Assembly: GCA_009779495.1 (NCBI GenBank)
Contig: WRED01000015.1
Coordinates: 1 to 44,995, forward strand
From: Oscillospiraceae bacterium
GTDB taxonomy: Bacteria; Bacillota; Clostridia; Oscillospirales; Acutalibacteraceae
Length of the DNA stretch: 44,995 bases
Direction: 5' to 3'
In this document: positions 1 to 7,380 of the stretch, piece after piece
Layout of the letters: every line of letters begins with the position of its first letter
How positions within the stretch are numbered: position 1 is the stretch's first letter
The notes under the pieces: generated by a model
Databases searched by the model: none
Told to the model about the DNA's origin: nothing
Seen by the model: the letters and a program-made list of their open reading frames with translations, nothing else
Translations under genes and position numbers: made by a program

Positions 1-150
1 ACAAGTTGGCTACCACAGAAACTAAGCCGTATCATGAGTTCGCCCACTTATGTTCAAAGCAATGCGGACATTTATGAACACTACAAAGCAAAAGGAGTGA
101 ACATGATTTCACCTGTTGAGGATATACTTCATCCTGAAGTTCTTTGTTGA
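1..150 (+). pseudogene. 3' remnant of a large serine recombinase (integrase), truncated
   Basis: Frame 1 is open from the window edge to a TGA at 148-150 and encodes 49 residues. They contain a pattern (SRIMSSPTYV, then NADIYEHYKAKG) that resembles the 'Recombinase' domain of clostridial large serine recombinases, where similar text reads ILxNPxYVxADADIYxYYKxKG. In complete enzymes this lies near the middle and is followed by a zinc-ribbon and coiled-coil region of a couple of hundred residues; here a stop follows almost at once. I read it as a truncated integrase of a mobile element whose cargo genes converge on it from the other side. The upstream part is outside the window, so the catalytic serine cannot be checked. 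Identification is by remembered family pattern only. Confidence 0.6.
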
Positions 151-165
151 TTGTGATTTTTGGCA

Positions 166-1152
166 TTACTCAATACCTCCCATTCCTTGATCTATTTGCT
201 CGTCATCGTCATAACGAAAGTTAAACTCCGAATCTTCACCCTGAAACCAGCCGAAGGCTATTTGCATATCGTATTCGGGGTTTTCTAAATCATCGGCGAG
301 CTTGTATATCCGGTCGATGTCCTCCTGATTGGCGTCACGAGGCGCACCGCTTCCTATGGAAAAAGGAGTGACGGTGGCGGTGATTGTTTTGCAATCGGTT
401 CCCGGATCACCTTCATGGATATCCACTAACTCTATATAGTCCTCATATTCTTCGATGTCAGCGTAGCTTTCGGGAATGCCGGGGACATAGAAGAAGTTTG
501 ACTCCGCGCCGTTTTCCGCGTGGAGTTGGACGCGGGAGAAGATGATCCCCTGCGTCGGTACTCTTTTTTCTGTCTGTTCTCCGGCAGGCTTGCCCTTGAT
601 ACGGTTGAGTATCTGACCGGCCATGATATATTCCGGGTCGTTTGTTTCGAGGGCTTCCCGGAAATGCGTCAGGCAGAATGTCATGATGTCTTTTTCTTCG
701 AGATTCAGGTGGATGGTCGCGCCCTCCGGCGCGGGAGAACCGCCGACCATGACATACCGGGCATGGACGCCGTCCGCATGGAATGCTTTGGTAACAGCGG
801 ACGCGATCAGGTTCATCCTGTCGAGGTCATTGCCGCTTTCGCCCAGCGTCTTGCCGGTGGCGAAATGTTCCCATTTGCGTTCGCCGTTTTCCTGATATTC
901 CAGCGTGATATCCAAATAGATGCCCTCGCTGCCGCCATAGTCCACCTGATTGGTCAAGTATCCGTCTGACGGGAACTCTCTGCCTTTTCCCCAGCGGCGG
1001 TCATCGAACAGGAAGTAATCCTCCGGCAGATAGCCGATAGAGGTCAGGTGCGCTTCTAAATCGTTAAAGACCGCCTGTGCCGTGCGTTGACCGTCATATA
1101 CCTTCTTGTCGGGGTTATCGGGGGACGGTTTTTGTTTATCTGTTCTGATCAT
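166..1152 (-). CDS. mobile-element cargo protein with shared acidic domain, unknown function
   Basis: A 328-residue, strongly acidic soluble protein with no signal peptide or membrane helix. I cannot assign a function. Residues from about 205 to 318 (starting IIFSRVQL, ending FNFRYDDDEQID) align by eye with residues from about 293 to 408 of the protein at 1515-3266 (IVFSRVKL ... FSFDYDIDELF), so both carry the same domain of about 115 residues. The protein ends in GMGGIE, matching GMSGIE and GMGGLQT at the ends of the two neighbouring cargo proteins. Its start overlaps the end of the DUF4314 gene by 4 bases, indicating translational coupling. Accessory proteins of this acidic, multi-domain style are common in clostridial integrative conjugative elements. 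An antirestriction or regulatory role is only a guess. Confidence 0.7.
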   Translation of the reverse strand: MIRTDKQKPSPDNPDKKVYDGQRTAQAVFNDLEAHLTSIGYLPEDYFLFDDRRWGKGREFPSDGYLTNQVDYGGSEGIYLDITLEYQENGERKWEHFATGKTLGESGNDLDRMNLIASAVTKAFHADGVHARYVMVGGSPAPEGATIHLNLEEKDIMTFCLTHFREALETNDPEYIMAGQILNRIKGKPAGEQTEKRVPTQGIIFSRVQLHAENGAESNFFYVPGIPESYADIEEYEDYIELVDIHEGDPGTDCKTITATVTPFSIGSGAPRDANQEDIDRIYKLADDLENPEYDMQIAFGWFQGEDSEFNFRYDDDEQIDQGMGGIE

Positions 1153-1448
1153 GTTTGCAGTCCTCCCATCCCTTCGTCCAAAGATTCCGCTTGTTCTTCC
1201 GCGATCTCATCCGGCGTCAGCTTTCGGAAGCTGTCCTCGTCAGGCAGGAGAAAGAGGGAGCGTCCGTTGTCCCATTTCATAAACAGGGCAGGCTGATCGT
1301 CCATTCCGGTCACGGTTCCGCGAAGGCCGGAAGGCATATCGCGCTCATCGTTGCAGAGCGAATTCAGTTCTATGCGTGTTCCAACCGGATATTTTTGTTC
1401 CAATAATCTTTTCTTTTCCTGCAGGGCATCTCCTGATAAAAATTTCAT
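1149..1448 (-). CDS. DUF4314 domain protein of an integrative element
   Basis: A small protein with the DUF4314 pattern: YPVGTRIEL, then GLRGTVTGMDDQPALFMKWDNGRSL, similar to the usual YPxGTRVEL ... GTxGTVxGVDDxGxxxVxWDNGxxL. It probably folds as a small SH3-like beta barrel; the biochemical function is unknown. DUF4314 proteins are frequent in conjugative elements of gut Clostridia. The C-terminus is EGMGGLQT, related to the tails of both neighbouring cargo proteins. The start is uncertain. ATG codons lie at 1469, 1457 and 1448; the first falls inside the U-run of an upstream hairpin, and GAAAGGA at about 1461-1467 best serves the ATG at 1448 (12-nt spacing) or, poorly, 1457. The end overlaps the next gene by 4 bases. 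Confidence 0.75.
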   Translation of the reverse strand: MKFLSGDALQEKKRLLEQKYPVGTRIELNSLCNDERDMPSGLRGTVTGMDDQPALFMKWDNGRSLFLLPDEDSFRKLTPDEIAEEQAESLDEGMGGLQT

Positions 1449-1469
1449 GATTGACATTGTCCTTTCCAT

Positions 1470-1497
1470 AAAAATAGCCCGCAGGGTTAACCTACGG
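1470..1497 (-). terminator. hairpin with U-run between two cargo genes
   Basis: On the minus strand CCGTAGG (1497-1491) pairs with CCCTGCGG (1486-1479) around a short TTAAC loop, with one G-U pair, followed by GCTATTTTT. It lies 17 nt after the stop of the 1515-3266 gene and just before the DUF4314 start. It is therefore either an intrinsic terminator or an attenuator that lowers expression of the two distal cargo genes. Confidence 0.6.
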
Positions 1498-1514
1498 ACG
1501 GTGGTGCTGATATT

Positions 1515-3266
1515 CTATTCGATTCCGCTCATACCGGGCTGTTCGTCTGCGCCGCGCATATTTTCAATCAGGTCTATCACTTCGTCAAACTCTTTATCGC
1601 TGATGTTTGACGCAATGTGCGCGTGTATTTCGGCGACGGGATTGTCGAGGGAGGCAAGGTGATCCGCCGCGTTACTTGACAGTGAACCCATGCTATCTTC
1701 GAGGAAGTCCACAATTTCCGCAAGCTCTGCGCGGTTTACCGCGTCTGGCGGGGTTGCGTCATATTCGGCGCGAAACCGCAGGGCGAGGATTTTATCGTAC
1801 ACATAGGCGTAACTGCCTTTGGCGAAATCCGCGCCGGTGACCATGATCGCGGACGGGTCTTTTTCACGGATAGCCCTTACTCCGTTCCCACCGTCAAAGT
1901 GTGCCGTAAATGCAGAAGCCCATCCGTTGTTTTCCCGCCATATCATAATCGGGTGGTTGGAACCGCAATTTACTTCATCCATTAATTTTTCGACCAATGC
2001 GCTGAATTCTTTTTTCTGTCTTTCCTTATCACTTGTTCCGCGTCCGTTGCCTTTCAGGTTGAACAGCTCGTCGATGTCATAATCAAAACTGAATTGACTC
2101 TCGCCGATCTTATTCCAGCCGGTGATGGTGTCGATGTCCACATCGGCGATGGCGTTATAGACTCGCTCGATATCCGCTTGGGTTGCCGGTACGCATTCGC
2201 CGTCACCTTCGGAAAAGATTGTGATATACGCGGTGATCTCTTTGGTGTCGGTGGTGGATATCTGATTCACAAAATCCTCGAAATCCTCGTTATCCTCGAA
2301 GGCGTCGTTAGCTTCCGGGACGCCGCCCATAAAAAACTCACATTCCTCGCCGGTGTCCGTCCACAGCTTGACGCGGGAGAACACGATGGCAGAAATGTCT
2401 TGCGGCGGTTTTAATTCCCGGCCAAACCTGTTTTTATATTCCGCTTCATCCAGCAGGAAGTATTGATCGTCATTTTGATAATAATTAATATACAGCCTGC
2501 CGTTAAGCGTTTCTATGGGATAACGCGCAAGGTCGTTGCCGATGCCGGTTTGGTTTTGACGGAATATCCAGGAAGCGATATCATCCTGTTCGTTCTCGGT
2601 CAGCGGCTCTGTCAAATCGACGGCAATGCGTCCGTATATGACGCCCGCTATGTTTTCCGCGCCCCACTTTGCTGAGATCAGCTTTTCCGTCGCGCTGATC
2701 CCGTATCTGCAGTCATCCTCTGTGAAAAAATCAGCCATATCGGTTATTCCATAAGTCAGGAGCGTATGCCCCAGCTCCGACAGGAGGTGGTGTTCCTGCC
2801 CGGCGAGCAGGGCGTTGTCCGCGTTTATGACCTCGCCGCTTTCGGGATCGTCCTTGAGAACCGTGAGGGGACAATAAAAATTCACACGAATGGGTTCCGC
2901 GGGAGCCATGGTTGCTTTGATGGCGTCCAGCAAATCCTTTTCGTTGTTTATTTTTCCGTCCGCCATGTTGTGCGTCAGGCCGATCTGCCGTTCAATGGGC
3001 AAGCGGTAGAAGAGATCGCAGACGGTATTGACGGTGGACAGCTTGGCCTCCTCCGCAAACAAAAGCTGCAGATGATTATCAATAGCGGTATCGGCGATCA
3101 GTTTCACCTGCACCTGTTCGGGATCATCTTCATCGTCGTTCAGGTAAAGGCCGGCATACGGTTTCAAAGCGCCGACCGCCAGAAGGTAATTTTCGACTTC
3201 TAACGAATTATGCGGCATATTAAAAAACGCCGTCTTGTCATCGTGACTGAGTAACGCTTTCAGCAT
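1515..3266 (-). CDS. large mobile-element cargo protein, multi-domain, unknown function
   Basis: A 583-residue acidic protein started by ATG with AAAGGAG about 10 nt upstream. The N-terminal ~130 residues (EVENYLLAVGALKPYAGLYL ... DNHLQLLFAEEAKLSTVNTVCDLF) resemble the tracking or antirestriction-like N-terminal modules found in clostridial conjugative-element accessory proteins. A middle part (about 125-290) is alpha/beta rich. About 293-408 is the domain shared with the 166-1152 protein. The C-terminal ~170 residues are different and end in PGMSGIE, the tail motif seen in all three cargo genes. It is the first gene of the three-gene cluster. No catalytic motif is recognisable, and the functional suggestions are inference. 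Confidence 0.7.
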   Translation of the reverse strand: MLKALLSHDDKTAFFNMPHNSLEVENYLLAVGALKPYAGLYLNDDEDDPEQVQVKLIADTAIDNHLQLLFAEEAKLSTVNTVCDLFYRLPIERQIGLTHNMADGKINNEKDLLDAIKATMAPAEPIRVNFYCPLTVLKDDPESGEVINADNALLAGQEHHLLSELGHTLLTYGITDMADFFTEDDCRYGISATEKLISAKWGAENIAGVIYGRIAVDLTEPLTENEQDDIASWIFRQNQTGIGNDLARYPIETLNGRLYINYYQNDDQYFLLDEAEYKNRFGRELKPPQDISAIVFSRVKLWTDTGEECEFFMGGVPEANDAFEDNEDFEDFVNQISTTDTKEITAYITIFSEGDGECVPATQADIERVYNAIADVDIDTITGWNKIGESQFSFDYDIDELFNLKGNGRGTSDKERQKKEFSALVEKLMDEVNCGSNHPIMIWRENNGWASAFTAHFDGGNGVRAIREKDPSAIMVTGADFAKGSYAYVYDKILALRFRAEYDATPPDAVNRAELAEIVDFLEDSMGSLSSNAADHLASLDNPVAEIHAHIASNISDKEFDEVIDLIENMRGADEQPGMSGIE

Positions 3267-3289
3267 GGCTTGTTTTGCTCCTTTGTAAA

Positions 3290-3328
3290 ATAGTAAAAGC
3301 CCGTCGATTTTATTTTTCGACAGGCTTT
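3290..3328 (-). promoter_or_regulatory. leader hairpin upstream of the cargo cluster
   Basis: On the minus strand AAAGCC-TGTCGA pairs with TCGACGGGCTTT across a 9-nt AT-rich loop (one mismatch), followed by TACTATTTT. It sits about 30 nt upstream of the ATG at 3266. A terminator-like hairpin so close to the start suggests an attenuator or read-through barrier rather than the end of a distant gene. Confidence 0.5.
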
Positions 3329-3384
3329 ATGTGGGTTCGATTCTTTTTTGACGGTTTCTCATTTGTATGAAACGCGGGGTGTAT

Positions 3385-3442
3385 AAAAAAGCGGAAGCCG
3401 CCTGTTTCCGAAAGGATGAAAGAAAAACAGGCGGTTTTCCGC
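3385..3442 (-). terminator. long hairpin terminator, minus strand
   Basis: The arms at 3391-3407 and 3425-3442 are almost perfectly complementary (core CCGCCTGTTT/AAACAGGCGG plus outer GCGGAA/TTCCGC). On the minus strand the stem is followed by six T residues. It separates the tRNA region from the mobile-element cargo and would stop transcription from the tRNA side entering the cargo genes. Confidence 0.7.
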
Positions 3443-3548
3443 AGTTATGTCGTTTTGGGGATCACGGAAGTTCGATTCTCACCTCAAAGGGAAAACGCCT
3501 AAAATGCATTTTCATTTTTTTGAGTTAAGATTTTGACCATTGAGCAGC

Positions 3549-3575
3549 AAAAAACCCGCTTGTTATGCGGGTTTT
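3549..3575 (-). terminator. terminator downstream of tRNA-Ser
   Basis: CCCGC (3555-3559) pairs with GCGGG (3567-3571) around a 7-nt loop. On the minus strand it is followed by TTTTTT and lies about 30 nt after the tRNA 3' end. It is also T-rich on the plus strand, so it may work in both directions. Confidence 0.7.
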
Positions 3576-3606
3576 CTGCGGGTGCATCTTTTTCATAGCA
3601 CCCTTC

Positions 3607-3695
3607 TGGCGGAAGCGGAGAGATTCGAACTCTCGTGCCCTTTCGGACAACCGCATTTCGAGTGCGGCTCGTTATGACCACTTCGATACGCTTCC
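3607..3695 (-). tRNA. tRNA-Ser (anticodon CGA)
   Basis: The minus strand folds as a class II tRNA. The acceptor stem is GGAAGCG/CGCTTCC with discriminator G and an encoded CCA. The D arm is TCG...CGA, the anticodon stem CCGCA/TGCGG has loop CTCGAAA (anticodon CGA, reading UCG), the variable arm TGTCC-GAAA-GGGCA is long as expected for serine, and the T arm is GAGAG-TTCGAAT-CTCTC. All stems pair fully. Confidence 0.95.
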
Positions 3696-3711
3696 ATATT
3701 AAATTGGGGAT

Positions 3712-3786
3712 GTGGAGAGCCGATTTCGAATCAAAATAATTTGATTTCGAGTCAGCCCCGTTATGACCACTACGATACCTCTCCAC
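3712..3786 (-). pseudogene. degenerate tRNA-Ser-like copy
   Basis: Seventeen bases upstream of the true tRNA-Ser lies a 75-nt sequence with an acceptor-like GTGGAGAG/CTCTCCAC pairing. Its D-arm block is nearly identical to that of the tRNA-Ser (ATCGNAGTGGTCATAACG), and it has the same CTCGAAA anticodon loop. The anticodon stem retains only about three pairs, the serine-type long variable arm is missing, the T arm pairs poorly, and there is no CCA end. A near-duplicate 11-mer (GACTCGAAATC and GATTCGAAATC) flanks the variable region, as if the T arm had been rebuilt from the anticodon arm. I read it as a decayed duplicate; a divergent functional tRNA is not excluded. Confidence 0.6.
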
Positions 3787-3832
3787 ATCGAAAAATATTC
3801 TATCAAAAATTCGTCCGCTTGTCAACCCCCTC

Positions 3833-5530
3833 CTACATGCTTTTCGGCACCGTAATTTTAAGCATAGTAAGAATATTTCGTATCACATCCCGCACACAAG
3901 CGCACAAATACATACGCGCCTGCATAAGCCCCTCGTCCCCGCACTTGACCCTGTGGGCGTTGTAAAATTTGTGAAAAAGCGCCGCCAGCTCCAGCGTATA
4001 CCTCGTGATCCTCGCCGGGTCGTACTTTTTTGCCGCCGAAACGATCTCGTCCGTCAGCGCGGACAGGTGGCGTATCAGCTCGCGCTCCTCCGGCTCCCTC
4101 AAAAGCATAAGCTCGCCGGTTGTGCAGTCCCGCTGTTCGACGCTTTCCTCGCCGAGCTTTTTGAAAATACTGCATATCCGCGCGTGAGCATACTGGCAGT
4201 AGTAAACCGGGTTTTGGGCGCTTTGCTCCACGGCAAGGCCCAAGTCAAACTCCATCTGAGTCGCCGGCTCGCGCATGTTGAACAGAAAGCGCACCGCGTC
4301 GATGGGTATCTCCTCGAGCAGGTCGGTGAGCGTGATGGACTTACCGGTACGCTTCGACATGCGCACCGTTTCCCCGTCGCGCACAAGGTTCACAAGCTGC
4401 ATGAGTATCACGTCCAGCCGCTCCGAGCCGTTGAGTCCTATGGCGTCCAGAGCGCCTTTCATCCGCGCCACATGCCCGTGGTGGTCCGCTCCCCAGACGT
4501 CGATGGCCTTGTAAAAGCCGCGCTTTTCCAGCTTGTTGCGGTGGTACGCGATATCCGCCGCGAAGTAGGTGTACAAGCCGTTTGAGCGTATCAGCACCTC
4601 GTCCTTTTCGCAGCCGTGCTCCGTCGCTTTGTACCAGAGCGCGCCGTCTTTTTCATAGGTCAGGCCGCGCTGTTTGAGTATCCCGACCGTCTCCGCGACC
4701 TCGCCGCTTTCGTAAAGCTCGCTCTCAAAGAACCAACGGTCGTATTCTATGCGGTACTTCGCCGCGTTCGCCCGCATTTGCGTGATGTTTTTCGGCAGCG
4801 CGAACTTAACGAGCGCGCGCCGCCTCTCGTCCTCGGAAACGCTCAGAAGCCTGTCCCCGTACTCGCCGGCGAATGCTCTCGCGTGCTCCGTGATGTCGTC
4901 TCCGTGGTAGCTGTCCTCGGGCAAGGGGACGGCTTTTTCCCCTTTGTAAATCTGCTGATACCGTATGTCCAGCGACAGCGCGAATTTCTCGATCTGGTTG
5001 CCCGCGTCGTTCACGTAAAACTCGCGCGACACGTCGTATCCCGCGAACGCCATGACCGCCGCCAGGCAGTCCCCCAGAGCACCGCCCCTGGCGTTGCCCA
5101 TGTGCATGGGACCCGTCGGGTTGGCGGAGATGAATTCCACGTTGATTTTTTTGCTCTGCCCGTAGTCCGATCGGCCGTAATCCGCGCCTTTTTCGCGGAT
5201 ATCCAAAAGCACTGCGGCGTAGTAGCTTTCGCTTAACCAAAAGTTCAAAAAGCCCGCCCCGGCAACCTCGCAGCGATCAAAAAACGTGCCGGTCAGGTCC
5301 AGATTTTTCACGATTTCCTCTGCGATAACGCGGGGCGCTTTCCTGAAATCCCTCGCCCACGCCATAGCCGCGTTCGACGAAAAATCGCCGTTTTGACGGC
5401 CGGCGGGCACCTCCACGTTGAAATCTCCCGTGGGGCTTAAAGGCAGCGCGCCGTCGGCCATCGCGCGTCCGGCCGCGTCCAGTATGGCGCTTCTGATCTC
5501 ATCCCGCGCCTGTTTAACTAAGAGGGACAT
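3833..5530 (-). CDS. argS: arginyl-tRNA synthetase
   Basis: Charges tRNA-Arg with arginine in the cytoplasm (class Ia aminoacyl-tRNA synthetase). The N-terminal Arg-tRNA-synthetase domain is followed by the HIGH-type motif HMGN near residue 143 within SANPTGPMHMGNARGG. The KMSKS-type motif appears as MSKRTG, and a C-terminal DALR-type anticodon-binding helix bundle ends with an LxMLKIxVPxxM-like tail. I start at MSLLVKQ (5530), giving 565 residues, normal for the family; the open frame runs 26 codons further upstream, but that stretch crosses a structured spacer. AAAGGA lies 12 nt before the chosen ATG. The gene follows a DUF1934 gene, an arrangement also seen in Bacillus (ywiB-argS). Confidence 0.95.
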   Translation of the reverse strand: MSLLVKQARDEIRSAILDAAGRAMADGALPLSPTGDFNVEVPAGRQNGDFSSNAAMAWARDFRKAPRVIAEEIVKNLDLTGTFFDRCEVAGAGFLNFWLSESYYAAVLLDIREKGADYGRSDYGQSKKINVEFISANPTGPMHMGNARGGALGDCLAAVMAFAGYDVSREFYVNDAGNQIEKFALSLDIRYQQIYKGEKAVPLPEDSYHGDDITEHARAFAGEYGDRLLSVSEDERRRALVKFALPKNITQMRANAAKYRIEYDRWFFESELYESGEVAETVGILKQRGLTYEKDGALWYKATEHGCEKDEVLIRSNGLYTYFAADIAYHRNKLEKRGFYKAIDVWGADHHGHVARMKGALDAIGLNGSERLDVILMQLVNLVRDGETVRMSKRTGKSITLTDLLEEIPIDAVRFLFNMREPATQMEFDLGLAVEQSAQNPVYYCQYAHARICSIFKKLGEESVEQRDCTTGELMLLREPEERELIRHLSALTDEIVSAAKKYDPARITRYTLELAALFHKFYNAHRVKCGDEGLMQARMYLCACVRDVIRNILTMLKITVPKSM

Positions 5531-5556
5531 TCTTATAACCATTCCTTTCTGGGGAA

Positions 5557-5610
5557 TTGTGCGGTTTTGCGAAGCAAAATTTCGGCCTGCCTTACGGCCG
5601 AAAAGCACAA
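5557..5610 (-). other. three-way-junction RNA element in the argS leader
   Basis: A closing stem TTGTGC/GCACAA (5557-5562 with 5605-5610) encloses two perfect hairpins: TTTTGC-GAA-GCAAAA (5565-5579) and TTCGGCC/GGCCGAA (5581-5602). The result is a compact three-way junction about 27 nt upstream of the argS start codon. No T-box consensus is present. It could be a processing, attenuation or protein-binding site. The structure is visible directly; the function is unknown. Confidence 0.45.
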
Positions 5611-5629
5611 AACCAAAGTTTGAAAAATC

Positions 5630-6076
5630 TTATTTTTCAAATCTTTTCTCCTCCTTGCCTGTTTCCTTGAACGAAATATCCAGCTCGTTCATCATCGCGT
5701 TTGCCGAATCCACGTCAACGGTATACCGGAATCGCAGGCGCCCGCTCTGGCCGTCCACGTCGGAGTCAATGGTATTGGCGCAGACGCCCAGCATAAAATC
5801 ACCGTACGGCGTTTCGTAGTGGCAGCTGTGACGCTTGTGTTTTTCCATGATCATCTCGGTGGTGAACGGCCCTCTGCGCGTCATGACGACGCGCTCCTGC
5901 CCCTCGACAATGAGGGTCGTCTCGCAGGCTTCAAGCTCCTGATTGCGCTCGGTGTACGTGAGCGAGTAATTCTCCCTGTCGCCGGCAAATTGGCCCACCG
6001 TGATCAGCTCCGAGCCTTCCCTGCGCCCGCGTGTGTCATGTATATCAATGATCTTGATGATGATGTCCTTTTTCAT
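5630..6076 (-). CDS. DUF1934 beta-barrel protein (YwiB-like)
   Basis: A 148-residue protein of the DUF1934/YwiB family, predicted calycin-like beta barrel. Recognisable parts are the N-terminal KIIDIHDTRGRREG, the central TTLIVEGQERVVMTRRGPFTTEMIMEKHKRHSCHYETPYGDF cut into alternating strands, and the C-terminal RLRFRYTVDVDSANAMMNELDISF. There is no signal peptide. The family has no established biochemical role. It is conserved next to argS in Bacillota, as here, and lies between ddl and argS on the same strand, probably co-transcribed. The 3' end overlaps a perfect AT-rich inverted repeat (5620-5640). Confidence 0.85.
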   Translation of the reverse strand: MKKDIIIKIIDIHDTRGRREGSELITVGQFAGDRENYSLTYTERNQELEACETTLIVEGQERVVMTRRGPFTTEMIMEKHKRHSCHYETPYGDFMLGVCANTIDSDVDGQSGRLRFRYTVDVDSANAMMNELDISFKETGKEEKRFEK

Positions 6077-6111
6077 TTATTCACCGTTCCTGTTCTTTAC
6101 TTTCACTTTAT

Positions 6112-7182
6112 TTATTCAGATCGTTCCAACGCAAGCTCTATAATCCTGTCAACAAGCTCCGAATACGCCACGCCCGCCGCCGCGAACATCTTTGAATACA
6201 TGCTGATGGACGTGAATCCCGGGATCGTGTTGATCTCGTTGAACAGAAGCTCCCCGTCGCTTTTCCGCATGAACATATCGACCCGGGACAGCCCCGCGCA
6301 CCCCATCGTCCGATACACCCTGCGCGCCATCTCCAGCGCTTCTTTGAACTTTTCGGGAGATATCCTTGCCGGGATATACAGCTCGCTCTCACCGGCCAGA
6401 TACTTCGCCTCATAGTCGTAAAACTCGTTGCAGGGCTTCACCTCGCCGACCATCGGGGCCAGAATCTCATCGTTGCCTAAAACGGCGCATTCCAGCTCTA
6501 TGCCGTCGATGCCCTCCTCCAGCACAAGCTTGCGGTCATGGGCGAAAGCCGCTGAGAGCGCCGGCTCCAACTCCTCCGCGCTTTTGACCTTTGAAACCCC
6601 CACGGACGAGCCGGCGTTGGCGGGCTTTACAAACAGCGGAAAGCCCAGCTCCCCGGCGCTCCCGCTCCTGAAGCCGGCGGGGTCCTTGTCGTATTCGTAC
6701 TTCGTGACCGCGAGCCACTTCGCCTGCGCGATCCCCGCGAAGTCAGCCATCGCGTTGGCCGCCGCCTTGTCCATGCAAAGCGCGGACGACAGCGCGTCGC
6801 ACCCCGCGCAGGGTATCCCGGCGAACTGGAACAGCCCCTGTATCGTGCCGTCCTCGCCGTTTTTGCCGTGCAGCACGGGGAACGCGACGTCTATGCGGAT
6901 ATTTTCCGCCGCGCCGTCTTTTTGTACCGTGACGCCGTGGACGCTACGGTCAGCCGATATCGTGGCCGGGAAGAGATTAGCGGCGGCGCCGACCCACTCG
7001 TTATTTTCAATTTTTCCGCAATCGCCCGTATACAGATAGCACTTGCCATCCCTGGTAACGCCGAGCAATACGATTTCATATTTGTCTTTCGGAACATTCT
7101 GAATGACCGACGAGGCCGACAGCAGGGAAATCTCGTACTCGGAGGAAACGCCGCCGAAAACGATCAGGAGCTTTTTTTTCAT
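6112..7182 (-). CDS. ddl: D-alanine--D-alanine ligase
   Basis: ATP-grasp ligase joining two D-alanines for the peptidoglycan stem peptide, cytoplasmic. The N-terminal FGGVSSEYEISLLSA matches the GGxSxExxVSLxSA pattern. The centre has FPVLHGKNGEDGTIQG and KPANAGSSVGVSKV, and the C-terminus has metal-binding NEINTIPGFT followed by SMYSKM. The start is set at MKKKLLIVFGG (7182), 356 residues; a TTG seven codons upstream overlaps the GAAAGG ribosome-binding region and is unlikely. It is the first gene of the ddl/DUF1934/argS group behind its own promoter. Whether the enzyme prefers Ala or Lac as second substrate is not settled by what I can see; D-Ala-D-Ala is the default. Confidence 0.93.
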   Translation of the reverse strand: MKKKLLIVFGGVSSEYEISLLSASSVIQNVPKDKYEIVLLGVTRDGKCYLYTGDCGKIENNEWVGAAANLFPATISADRSVHGVTVQKDGAAENIRIDVAFPVLHGKNGEDGTIQGLFQFAGIPCAGCDALSSALCMDKAAANAMADFAGIAQAKWLAVTKYEYDKDPAGFRSGSAGELGFPLFVKPANAGSSVGVSKVKSAEELEPALSAAFAHDRKLVLEEGIDGIELECAVLGNDEILAPMVGEVKPCNEFYDYEAKYLAGESELYIPARISPEKFKEALEMARRVYRTMGCAGLSRVDMFMRKSDGELLFNEINTIPGFTSISMYSKMFAAAGVAYSELVDRIIELALERSE

Positions 7183-7240
7183 GATAGACTCAACCTTTCG
7201 CAAGAGGTTTTTTAAGTTGTTTGACTCTTATTGATTTTTT

Positions 7241-7269
7241 AGTTTACCACATGTTTAGAACCACGTCAA
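7241..7269 (-). promoter_or_regulatory. sigma-A promoter of ddl
   Basis: On the minus strand TTGACG, a 17-nt spacer and TAAACT lie about 60 nt upstream of ddl. It is divergent from the promoter at 7342. Confidence 0.6.
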
Positions 7270-7338
7270 GGTTTCCTATACTATATTGTGTAAAAACTTT
7301 TTATATTTCTGTGTGCGAATGAAAAATCAGCCGAAATG

Positions 7339-7347
7339 TGCTATAAT
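7339..7347 (+). promoter_or_regulatory. extended -10 promoter
   Basis: TGC-TATAAT forms an extended -10 element about 33 nt upstream of the gene at 7381; the -35 region is weak. It drives the plus strand toward the hypothetical gene and gyrB. Confidence 0.55.
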
Positions 7348-7380
7348 AATATGAATTTCAGTTATCGGAGGAAAACATGT

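Noticed and set aside
3458..3487. GGAAGTTCGATTCTCAC resembling a tRNA T arm on the plus strand
   Set aside because: The 5-bp T stem does not pair and no acceptor or anticodon arm is present; it could be an att remnant, but nothing supports that.
3499..3825. 108-codon open frame on the minus strand
   Set aside because: It crosses the tRNA-Ser gene and its degenerate copy.
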